A DNA stretch of 64,000 nt from Eremophila alpestris peregrina. Taxonomy: Eukaryota > Chordata > Aves > Passeriformes > Alaudidae. The notes under the pieces were generated by a model that did no database searches, had not been told where the DNA came from, and worked only from the letters and a program-made list of their open reading frames with translations. The stretch lies in NCBI GenBank assembly GCA_009792885.1, contig WMCF01000023.1:10624013-10688012 (forward strand). Direction: 5' to 3'. Shown here in pieces: positions 54,735 to 63,125 of the stretch. Made by a program: the position numbers and the translations under genes. How positions within the stretch are numbered: position 1 is the first letter of the stretch; every line of letters begins with the position of its first letter.

Positions 54735-54825
54735 TTCCCATCAAACCATGTACCTGTAACCAACCCTTTGATGATCCTTGTAGGTCCCTTCCAACTCAGA
54801 ATATTCTGTGATTCTGTGCTGAAAA
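54735..54825 (+). mobile_element. CR1 LINE 3' end, short fragment
   Basis: GATGATCCTTGTAGGTCCC and TTCCAACTCAGAATATTC are followed by TGTGATTCTGTG, the terminal octamer-like repeat of CR1. About 90 bases remain. Confidence 0.85.
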
Positions 54826-56582
54826 GCTGTAACTAAGAAACTGAGTAAAGTGCCTGCTCCCTGGAATGCTGCATTTCTTGAGGTCACAAGCTTTTGGAGC
54901 AGATGATACCTTCCCAAGTCCAGATACAAAGAGCATGTGATACCACCTCATGCTATGTAGCAAGAATCCCTGTATTACTTTGTAATGGAATTTTTCCATA
55001 ATACAGTTGGTAACAGTGCAAATGGTGTGTATTTCCTTTAGTTCTATGATGCACAAGGCAAAATAAATTTAATGGTACTCTCATAAAAGGAACACACGGA
55101 GTATAAAGAATGTTAGAGTCAGTTTTCAGATCAGCTCCAAACATCACAGATGGCCTTAAGAACTGCCCTGGTCTCTTAGCTGTCCATCACTGAAATGGGA
55201 TAACTTAATATTGTTTTCCAAGGCTCCAAAGTCCACTAATGCAGAGACAAATCTCTATAAGCTGATATGCTCAGAAATTATCATAATAAATGCCCGGTTA
55301 ACAAAATACAACAACAAACTTTTCCGTGTGGACACTGGCTAACTTGCTTACTATTGCTATTTCCCACTTCAGGTTATTCAGACAGGCCAAAGAAACGAGG
55401 TCATCAAGTATTTATTTAGGTTGAGATGTTAATGCATTCACACACAGAGGCACCACAACTGTTCCTCTTCCTCCTCTTCTGAGGGAATAAAGGGATTATT
55501 CTGGAATAATAAAACACTAGCAACTGCTTTATAGGCCCTAACAGGGACAATTGGAATGGAAGGAGAAAAAAGGTGGCTGACAGAGGTACATCCTTCCAGC
55601 AAAAGTCCCTAGTGCTACAGTGAAGAACAGGGTGCTTACTGAGAACTTCAGAATAAGGTCACACATTGTTCAAGTGTCTTGTCAATATATTGACATTTAA
55701 TGACTTTGGATACTTACTTTAGCCTAGCAAACATTAGCTATATTTTACTTACATTACATTTTACCCAAATGCTTAAATGCTGATTTTTAAAAGTGAAACT
55801 TCTAATTTAACTACAACATGAAGAATCAGAACTAAAAAATGTATAATTACAGCAAACAAAGAGGGCTGAATAGCACATGAGATGGAGGCACTGAACAAGA
55901 ATTATGGAAGTTTCTCATGAGCAATGTTCTCACATCTCTACATGACTACTCTCAGATGATGCCTGCCGGGCTCCAGGCAGTCAGATCCAATAACAATTAA
56001 AGCAGGCAATGGAAAACAATTCTGCCCTTAGCATCCTGGGTTGGTGGGGGAGTGATCTGCTAGAAAAATATTCCATAAATCAACACATAACATTGAGCTT
56101 ACTAAACAAAGTCACTGAACAGGAAATTATTGATTTTGAAGGGTGTTGAGGTAACTCATAATTCTGCTCCACTGGTCTGAATCTATTAAAGGTAAAGAAA
56201 TGCTCAAGAAATGGCAAGCCCCATCCACATGGTAAAACAGTTGAAGAAATCAGTAACATGTATTTTGAAGCTACTGAACAAGGTGAGGATTGCTGGTTAC
56301 TAAAACACTGAAGATAGTTTAACAAGCATAGGTAGGACGAGTTCAGCATCAACATTTTTAGCACTAAATAAAAAAGCCTTTACCCTGAAGCCAAGACATA
56401 AACACACACTACCAGGTTCCCAGGACTTTTCAGAGCTCGCTCCCTCCCCAGGATTGCCTCTGCCTCCATGTTCTCACCAGGCACTCCAGCCTTGGCCCAG
56501 CCTGGCCACACTCTTAGATGCTGCTGCTGGAACTGGAGGTACTGAATGCAACTGCCTGGAAAAGGGCTCAGCTCTTACATTA
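54826..56582. other. Non-coding, upstream of the inverted duplication
   Basis: Unique AT-leaning sequence between a CR1 end and the left arm. No feature seen. Confidence 0.6.
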
Positions 56583-57342
56583 GAGTTTTATCCATGATAT
56601 TGCTGTCCCATAAAGACAATGTATCAGAGACAGGAAGCAAAGGAGAGCCAGCAGGTTACACTGTCTCTGCACAGCTCTGATGTCAAAGAGAATGAGAGGC
56701 AGCAGCTGGGACTATGCCAAGAACCAAACTAAGGGAGCTACAGCATCCTCATCTGCTGCTGCCCTGACCATGTGTGTGCAACACAACACAGCTTCTGTCC
56801 TATGGACATGCGTGTGACACTGCACAGCTTCTGTCCCTCACACAGGCTTTGCACCACAGTACATATCATTGCATATTGAGCTGTTGGCTTGTAGCCTGTC
56901 TAGGAGGGGCAAGCAACGAATATGTGCACTTCCTAAGTTCTTCTGCTTCTGATTGTCTTCCCTGCTTTTCTCTATTACCCTGCTTAAATAGGAAATACTT
57001 TCCTTTCACCTGTGCTGCTCTGTTGAGAAAGGAAATGAAGACATGTTAAACACACATGTTTATGTTTTTCTCTTATGTTTGCAGGACCATCTTGGGATAC
57101 CCCAAACCCGTGACACATGTACATATGTGTAATCATGAATTGCTGAAGAGAAAGTACATACTGGAATGTTTTATTAAGAACACTTATAGCAGAATCCTTT
57201 TTCTCAAGTCGCGATTCAGTGTTTTATAAACACTTCTTCAGCACAAGTGTGCGGCACGACTTCAAGCGCAGTCCAAGTTAAGACATCTCATTAACTATTA
57301 AGGTAAATCCTTTATGTCAACCATTCACTATTTGGGATGTTT
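56583..57342 (+). repeat. Left arm of large inverted duplication
   Basis: Read forwards, this segment matches the reverse complement of 58,573-59,568 almost end to end. Shared blocks include the TTATCCAT start, GAGAGCCAGCAGGTTACACT, AGGAGGGGCAAGCAA... (57 kb side), CCATCTTGGGATA and AAGGTAAATC.TTTATGTCAA. By eye, identity is roughly 80% with small indels. The arm stops at the edge of the CpG island. It has about two copies of the 38-bp minisatellite unit (near 56,769-56,840) and keeps several CpGs at 57,209-57,262. Confidence 0.85.
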
Positions 57343-58010
57343 GCCGGCACCCGCGGGGTCCGGCACCACGCCGGTTCTCCGGGACGGCCGGAGCTGTGCG
57401 CGCTCCCGTCGCGCCCGCCCATGGCCACGCACGCCCCGGCGCTCCCCGCCGGCCCCCCCGCATCCGCACCCACATCCTCCTCCCCTCCTCCTCCCCGGGA
57501 GGGCGGAGAGCAGCACGCAAGGTGTGTCCCAGGTGCCCGGCTATATCAGGCGGCGCGGCGGCGGCGCGGCGGCCCCATGGCGGCGCCGGCCATGGCCGAG
57601 CCGCGCTCCAAGCGGCCCCGGGGGACGCTGCCCGCCTGCCCCGCGCACCGCCCGCTGCCCGCCGGCCGCGTCCGACACGGCTTCCCGCCCGCCGTGGAGG
57701 AGGCGCTCTGCGGCGTCACGGGCGCCCAGCTGGAGCTGCACTACTGCCTGCAGGCGCTGGTAAGGCGGCACGGCCGCGGGAGGGCACGGCGGGCTGCGGG
57801 GCTCCCCCATCGCCCTGCGCCTGCGGAGGGGAGACGAGGTGCCGGAGCCCGGCTGAGGAGGGTTTACAGTCGGGCAGGGACGGCACAGCGGTGTTCTGAC
57901 CCACGGGGTTTGGAGGCTCTCCGGGCTCCCCGAACCGCCGGCGGCAGCGCTCCTGCGAAAGTTGCGCCGCGGCCGCACGGCCACGAAAACAGCGAGGAAG
58001 CTTCGTAACG
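57335..58010. promoter_or_regulatory. CpG island promoter of the ferritin-like gene
   Basis: A sharp rise in G+C and CpG begins just after the AT-rich left inverted-repeat arm ends near 57,342 and falls away near 58,010, inside intron 1. A weak TATA-like motif at 57,542-57,547 sits at a plausible distance for initiation near 57,570. No CAGTGN-loop iron-responsive hairpin is visible between there and the start codons, so the iron-regulated translation typical of FTH1 looks absent. The exact transcription start is inferred. Confidence 0.7.
57577..57759 (+). CDS. Ferritin-like exon 1 (61 codons)
   Basis: The exon ends CTG|GTAAGG in phase 0, the same junction as FTH1 exon 1. The upstream frame stays open back to 57,337, so stops do not decide the start. 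A weak TATA-like TATATC at 57,542-57,547 lies 35 bases before the first ATG (57,577) and 50 before the second (57,592). The second ATG has the better initiation context (GCCATGG), so the protein may begin at residue 6 and be 272 residues long. The first 30 residues are rich in Pro, Ala and Arg, with a basic SKRPRG patch, and have no ferritin counterpart. Confidence 0.8.
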
Positions 58011-61000
58011 CGCAGGCTATGAAACGAGCGCTCGTGTGTTTTGGGTAATTCACAGAGGGGCTTTTGCCCGGGGAAAAGGAACAGGAACAGCTTCCGAGTA
58101 TAACGCTTGAGTGGGGTTTTCCCCCAAACGTTGTTGAATAGTTGAGCGTGGTTAACTATATTCTGTGAACTTCGCAGATGGCTTAGGGTTTCTTGCTCCA
58201 CAGGCGTGAACTTTGGACATGAAATTATAAAAGGTATCACTGATACCATGTCAAATTTATGACAAAATTGCATCTGGCTACATACCAAGTGTTAAGGCAA
58301 ACATATAACTTAAAAGAGACATTAAAAAAATCAAAATTATCAATGCCATACCTTCTGATGCCAAGCATCCACTGGGAAGTAGCACAAACTATATTCAGTA
58401 TATCCCCAAAATCCTTCAATTGAGTTTGGTGTCAAGTGCAAGTTCAATGAAAATTGAAGTAGGCAGTAAAACCTGTTAAGCCTGTGGAAGAAAAAAGTTG
58501 TAGTGATTGACAGCTGCATGGGATGGAGAAAACTCAGAAATTGACTGTGGATTAATCAAACCTAGAAATGTGAACATCCTAAGTAATGAATGATTGACAT
58601 AAAAGATTTACCTTAACAGTTAAGTAGATGTGTTAACTTGAGCTCTAGTTGAAGTCATGCTGCACACTTGCACTGAAGAACTGGTTACAAAACACTCAGT
58701 CTTGGCTGTGCTGTCAACAAAACCAGGAATGAATGACTTGAGGAAAAGGATTCTACAAATAAAGCAATGAATGTTATTAATAAAACGTTCCAGGATGTGC
58801 TTTCTCTTCAATGGTTTATGGTCATGTGTGTGTATGCACATCACAGGTTTAGGTTATCCCAAGATGGCCCTAAAAATATGAGAGGAAAGCATAAACTTTT
58901 GTTCTGTGTTTAACAGGTCTTCATTTCCTTTCTGAACAGAGCAATATAGGTGAAAGGAAAGTATTTCCTATTTAAGCAAGGTAATAGAGGAAAGCAGGGA
59001 AGACAATCAGAAGAACTTAGGAAGTGCACATACTTGTTGCTTGCCCCTCCTAGACAGGCTACAAGCCAACAGCTCAATATGCAGTGATGTGTACTGTGGT
59101 GCAGAGCCTGTCTGAGGGACAGAAGCTGTGCTGTGCTGCACACACATGTCCAAGGGACAGAAGCTGTGCTGTGTTGCACACACATGTCCAAGGGACAGAA
59201 GCTGTGCTGTGTTGCACACACATGTCCATGGGACAGAAGCTGTGCTGTGCTGCACACTCAGGTCCATGGGACAGAAACTGTGTTGTGTTGCACACACATG
59301 TCCAAAGGACAGAAGCTGTGCTGTGTTGCACACACATGTCCAAGGGACAGAAGCTGTGCTGTGTTGCACACACATGGTCAGGGCAGCAGCAGATGAGGAT
59401 GCTGTAGCTCCCTCAGTTTGGTTCTTGGCATAGTCCCAGCTGCTGCCTCTCATTCTCTTTGACATCAGAGCTGTGCAGAGCCGATGTTCAAACCAGTGTA
59501 ACCTGCTGGCTCTCCTCTGCTACCTGCCTATACTTCTCTTCATGAGGCAGCCATACCATGGATAAAATATTCTATATATAAGACCTACTAGATCTATTAG
59601 CATGGTTAAATATGGCAGTGGTTTAAGCTGTTACTTTCCCATGCAGAACAGAACAAGGCCAGCAGAGGATTTAGGGTTATAATACTTCTGAAATTATATA
59701 ATGGCCTGGGTTGGAATGACCTTAAAGACCATCAAGTTCCAAATCCCCTGCCATGTGCAGAGACACCTTTCCCAAGACCAGGTTCCTCAGAGCCAGCTTG
59801 GCTTTGAACACTTCCAGGATGAGGCATCCACAGCTTCTCTGGGAAATCTGTTCTGGTGTCTCACCCTTCTCACAGTAAAGAGTTTTTTGCAAATACCTAA
59901 TCCAAACCTGCTCTTTCAATTTTAAGCCATTCCCCCTTGTCTTATCACTGCATGCTCTTGTAGGAAGTCCCTCTTCATCTTTCCTGTAGGCTTCCTTCAG
60001 GTACTGGAAGGACACAATTAGGTCACCAGAGCCTTCTCTTTTCCAGGCTGAACAAACCAAATTCTCACAGCCTTTCCTCAGAAGAGAAGGGCTCCATGCC
60101 TCTGATAACTTTGTATCCCTCCTCTGGACTCACTCCAACAGATTTATGTTCTTCCTGACATGCCTTCCCAGGCATGAGCCACATCTAATATTGAAGATGT
60201 ATAATTCAGTAGCAGTATCCATTATTTTGGAATACCATTCTCCATAAAAAAGCTGATAAACAGCAGCAAAGTTGTGCTTGTTCTCTTTTTGGTATTTGCC
60301 TCATCTTTCTCATTCTTTGAAAGCTAACTTTTGACTGGAAAGCAGGCCTGCAAGGATGAATTTTATGTTCCCTATTCTGGGAGTGTGTTTAAAAAACAAA
60401 ACAAAAACCCTCCACAAAACACAATTACAAAACACACACGAGAACCACTCATAAATGAAATATTCTGAAGATATCTTAACTGCTACTGTAAGAGTAACAC
60501 CAGTACTACAGTTGCCTGACCAATATTAAAGGATAGGAGTTCTGGTAGAAGTACAGATTTTTCATTTCATGCTCTAACTACTCACTTCATTTATTGTAGA
60601 AATTAGATCCAAGTCTCCAAAGTGATGGTGCTTTGTGACACCTTCTATTGGAAAGGTCTCCATGTTCTGTTAAAGCCACGTTCTGCTGCAGGTGAGTCCC
60701 ATCTCTGGCAAATCTTAACACTCCTGTTTTGTGTGCTTAGGGTGAATATTTTGATCAGTCACATGTGGCTCTACCAAATATTTCGAAGTTCTTCCTGCAC
60801 CAAGCTCTGGAAGAGAGAAAAGCCGCAGAGGCATTGATGAAGTATCAGCAAGAAAGAGGAGGCCATTACTGCTCTAAAACCATCCAGGTGTGTAGTAGTC
60901 AACAGGTTTTCAAGCAGCTGTGATCTGTTTAACTTACTGAATTATATTGTTGGTACTTCAGACCTCTGCATTCACCCACTGTTAGATTTCCAGATATAAT

Positions 61001-62725
61001 TTATCTGGCCTACTTATGTACATGGTTTTGTTCTTGATTCTGGTGCCTAGAAACTGTCAGACATACAGTCATAACTCTATGGAGTTGTTTTCCAGCCCAA
61101 AAGAATATGGACAGTGTTTCCCTTTTCTTTTACTCAGCTGGACACTGCTGTTTCCAGTATGCAGTAATGGATTATGACTCCTTAAATTGTGCTAAAACAG
61201 CCCAATTGTCTCCTTCACACAATCTAAGTGGAAGCTTAGACATGACTAGCACCTAAGAAGAGTGGTAAGGAAGGAGAACCATCCAGCTTGGGGCAGTAAT
61301 TGATTTCCTAAAGTACAGCTCATGATGGAATTCAAACTGTCTAAGATCTGACTTGGGCTTGTACAGGTACAAAGGAATAACTCAAAAGTTTTCAGGAAAA
61401 AAATAACCCACCTCATTTATTTAAGGCCAAAGGGCTGATTCTCCTCTACCAAATTAGTTAATACAGAATGCTCATCTTTGGTGCATCGTAGCAGTTGTTA
61501 AGCTGCAGAAAGTAAAAAGGCTATTATAAAAGTCTTTCTTAATATTTAGTTTACATCAAGGAGGAGCTTAGGACTTCCAGTACTTACAAGGGGCCTACAG
61601 GGAAGAGGGATAAAAGTCTTTCTTAATATTTAGTTTACATCAAGGAGGAGCTTAGGACTTCCAGTACTTACAAGGGGCCTACAGGGAAGAGGGAGAGGGA
61701 CTCTTCTTCATAGAATGCAGTGTTAGGATGAGGGATAACGATTTTTAACTGAAAAAGGGCAGATTTAGGCTAGAAATCAGGAAGTCCCTCTTTACTGTGA
61801 GCATGTTGAGACACTAGACAAAATTCCCCAGAGTAGTAGAGGATGCGCCATTCCTGGGACGTTCAATGCCAGGTTGCATGGGCCTTTGAGCAGCCTGGTA
61901 TAGTGGAATGTGGCAGGAGGTTGGGACAAGATGATTTTAAGGTGCCTTCCAACCCCAACCATTCTATTGGTTTCCTGGTGTAAGAACCATCTTCAGGCAT
62001 AGCTGCAGCTATGTAAATCTGTTCCTTGAAGAAGTGCTTGGGTTCTGTCACTTGTGTTTACAGCCTGCAAAAAACAATAGATGCTCCAAACTAGAAGCAG
62101 TTGTTGCAAAATCCTAGTACAACTTGCTTAGAGCACCAGATTAAGTGGCAGTAATCCATTGATGAATACAGATACATGAGCTGTTCTTTTGAATAAATAC
62201 AAATCTGTCTTTTGTTTTCAGAAACCAAACTGTGATTATGCAGTGGGTCTGATGAAAGCCCTGGAACTAGCAATGGTACAATGGAAAACTATGCTCCGAT
62301 ATTTTGAGGAGCTTTATGCCCTGAGTGTTGAAAATGCTGACCCTCACAGTGCAAGCACCATCAAGAAACAATTCATTGGGCCCAAAATCCAGAAGATCAA
62401 GCTGATGGGAGATCTGTTGACCAATGCTCGCAGGCTTGACTGTTCCCAGGATGGCAGAAATAGTCTTGGGGATTACTTCATGGACCGGCTGCAGAAAGAG
62501 TTCATGACCAGCACACAGCCAGAGTCTAGGGATCACTGCAGGCCCTGCCCACCTCTGCAGCAGTGCACAGGAGCTGCAGAAGGTCTGAAGGGACCCCAGA
62601 GAGAATGCTCCCAGCACAGGAATGGCTTAGGGCCAATATATGCAACCATACACTGCACCACGATGCTGCCACAGTGTAACCATGGCACGGGAGCAAAGGT
62701 GAAGCAGGGCAGGGAGGGCCTTTAG
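57577..62725 (+). CDS. Ferritin heavy-chain-like protein, divergent, three coding exons
   Basis: This is a ferritin subunit gene. Joining 57,577-57,759, 60,741-60,887 and 62,222-62,725 gives 277 residues. The four-helix ferritin fold is recognisable: VRHGF near residue 32, YFDQSHVALPN at 64-74, FLHQALEER at 79-87, RGG at about 100, KPNCD at 111, ADPH at 149-152, and KIKLMGDLLTNARR at 168-181. Ungapped alignment to human FTH1 (query = mature human number + 24) gives these ferroxidase positions: E27 to Q51, Y34 to L58, E62 kept as E86, H65 to A89, E107 to W131, Q141 to K165. The three-fold channel residues D131 and E134 become S155 and K158. I infer loss of ferroxidase activity and of the normal iron-entry path. 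About 24 extra residues precede the fold and about 73 follow it. It could be a specialised structural subunit, a germline paralogue like mammalian FTHL17, or a decaying gene. The intact frame across all three exons argues against a simple pseudogene. The paralogue identity is not settled, so no symbol is given. Confidence 0.85.
58573..59568 (-). repeat. Right arm of large inverted duplication
   Basis: This is the reverse-complement partner of 56,583-57,342 and lies in intron 1. It is longer mainly because its 38-bp minisatellite has expanded. Almost all CpGs found in the left arm are TG or CA here. The 1.2 kb between the arms contains exon 1 and the CpG island. Confidence 0.85.
59118..59375. 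repeat. 38-bp minisatellite, about 7 copies
   Basis: Copies starting with GACAGAAGCTGTG begin at 59,118, 59,156, 59,194, 59,232, 59,270, 59,308 and 59,346, an exact 38-base spacing. The last copy is incomplete. Copies differ at a few sites (GCTGCAC/GTTGCAC, CCAAGG/CCATGG). Because 38 is not a multiple of three and the unit lacks stops, long open frames appear in several frames on both strands. These are not genes. Confidence 0.95.
59703..60190 (-). mobile_element. CR1 LINE 3' fragment in intron 1
   Basis: The antisense CR1 3' region starts with GGGTTGGAATGACC and continues with CACTTCCAGGATGAGGCATC, CACAGCTTCTCTGGG, AAGCCATTCCCCC and CCTCCTCTGGACTCACTCC. Its orientation is opposite to the host gene. 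It lies just beyond the right inverted-repeat arm. Confidence 0.9.
60741..60887 (+). CDS. Ferritin-like exon 2 (49 codons)
   Basis: The exon is preceded by a pyrimidine-rich acceptor ending GTGTGCTTAG and followed by GTGTGT. It is 147 bases long, in phase 0 at both ends, exactly the length and position of FTH1 exon 2. It encodes helix B. The conserved YFD, VALPN, FLHQ and RGG stretches are present. The metal ligand H65 is Ala and E64 is Lys, while E61, E62 and E67 remain. Confidence 0.88.
61527..61694. repeat. Exact 84-bp tandem duplication
   Basis: 61,527-61,610 and 61,611-61,694 are identical over all 84 bases, from TAAAAGTCTTTC to GGAAGAGGGA. The unit joins unique intron sequence to the first bases of a CR1 fragment. 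Perfect identity suggests a recent event or an assembly duplication. Confidence 0.95.
61576..61977 (+). mobile_element. CR1 LINE 3' fragment in intron 2
   Basis: The sense CR1 3' region has GGCAGATTTAGGCTAGA, AGGAAGTCCCTCTTTAC, GTTGGGACAAGATGATTTT, and GTGCCTTCCAACCCC, and ends with a decayed ATTCTATTG. Its beginning is included in an 84-bp tandem duplication. Confidence 0.88.
62222..62725 (+). CDS. Ferritin-like exon 3 (fused FTH1 exons 3+4, with long tail)
   Basis: The acceptor is TTTTGTTTTCAG. The exon opens KPNCD, as FTH1 exon 3 does, but reads straight through the point after DPH (near 62,347) where FTH1 has its third intron, and continues to a TAG at 62,723-62,725. Helices C and D are recognisable to about residue 204. 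The remaining 73 residues have no ferritin counterpart and contain six cysteines. The tail may have arisen when the ancestral stop was lost. Confidence 0.85.
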   Translation, partial: KPNCDYAVGLMKALELAMVQWKTMLRYFEELYALSVENADPHSASTIKKQFIGPKIQKIKLMGDLLTNARRLDCSQDGRNSLGDYFMDRLQKEFMTSTQPESRDHCRPCPPLQQCTGAAEGLKGPQRECSQHRNGLGPIYATIHCTTMLPQCNHGTGAKVKQGREGL

Positions 62726-62891
62726 TGCTGAGGCTGCTGCAGCCACGGGGCAGCTCCTCAGGCAATCCTGTCCCAAGGATGAAGCTGGGGCCAGAACTCA
62801 GGAGACACCATGCTCTATCACTCTTCCTGCTTTACACCCCATCCCCTCATCCCCTGCTGAGTCACAACTCAAAATCTAGCCCATGAGATTT

Positions 62892-62922
62892 AGTACCACT
62901 AGCAAATAGTACCACTATTTGC
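62892..62922. repeat. Hairpin in the ferritin-like 3' UTR
   Basis: GCAAATAGT (62,902-62,910) pairs with ACTATTTGC (62,914-62,922) around ACC. TAGTACCACTA also occurs twice here as a direct repeat. Confidence 0.75.
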
Positions 62923-63074
62923 TTTAAATGATAGCAAGGTTGCCAGCTAGATTGTCACATTTATCTATACAATTCTTCCTAGAAGCCAAAAGTTCTTAAG
63001 CTTCTTCTCTCTCTTAAATGCTTAACAGGATTAGTTAGTGCAAATTATTTTAAGAATATATATAATTTTTATTA

Positions 63075-63080
63075 AATAAA
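63075..63080 (+). terminator. Poly(A) signal AATAAA of the ferritin-like gene
   Basis: A canonical AATAAA lies 350 bases after the stop codon. A perfect 10-bp stem with an 8-base loop (63,098-63,125) begins 17 bases after it, within the usual cleavage zone. I see no nearer canonical signal after the stop codon. Confidence 0.6.
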
Positions 63081-63097
63081 AAAGAAACCACTGCACC

Positions 63098-63125
63098 TTT
63101 AGTGCAAGGAAACTTTTGCACTAAA
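63098..63125. repeat. Hairpin just after the poly(A) signal
   Basis: TTTAGTGCAA (63,098-63,107) pairs perfectly with TTGCACTAAA (63,116-63,125) around an 8-base loop. Its place 17 bases past AATAAA puts it at or near the expected cleavage site. Confidence 0.8.

Larger units (their letters stand above)
57760..60740 (+). other. Intron 1 of the ferritin-like gene
   Basis: This 2,981-base intron runs from GTAAGG to a pyrimidine tract ending TTAG. It contains the rest of the CpG island, the right arm of the inverted duplication with its 38-bp minisatellite (58,573-59,568), and an antisense CR1 fragment (59,703-60,190). Confidence 0.8.
60888..62221 (+). other. Intron 2 of the ferritin-like gene
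   Basis: This 1,334-base intron runs from GTGTGT to TTTTCAG. It holds a sense-oriented CR1 3' fragment and an exact 84-bp tandem duplication that overlaps the start of that fragment. Confidence 0.8.

Noticed and set aside
57211..57240. CAGTGT as a possible iron-responsive element
   Set aside because: The flanks do not pair as an IRE stem. The site is part of a short AGTGTTT/AAACACT palindrome and lies upstream of the likely transcription start.
57314..58288. Other long open frames over the ferritin CpG island
   Set aside because: They are out of frame with the spliced ferritin product and reflect CpG-rich composition. Only the 57,577 frame continues into ferritin exons 2 and 3.
59007..59465. 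Several long open frames on both strands, with repeats of CVQHSTASVPW type
   Set aside because: They are translations of the 38-bp minisatellite. A stop-free unit not divisible by three keeps many frames open.
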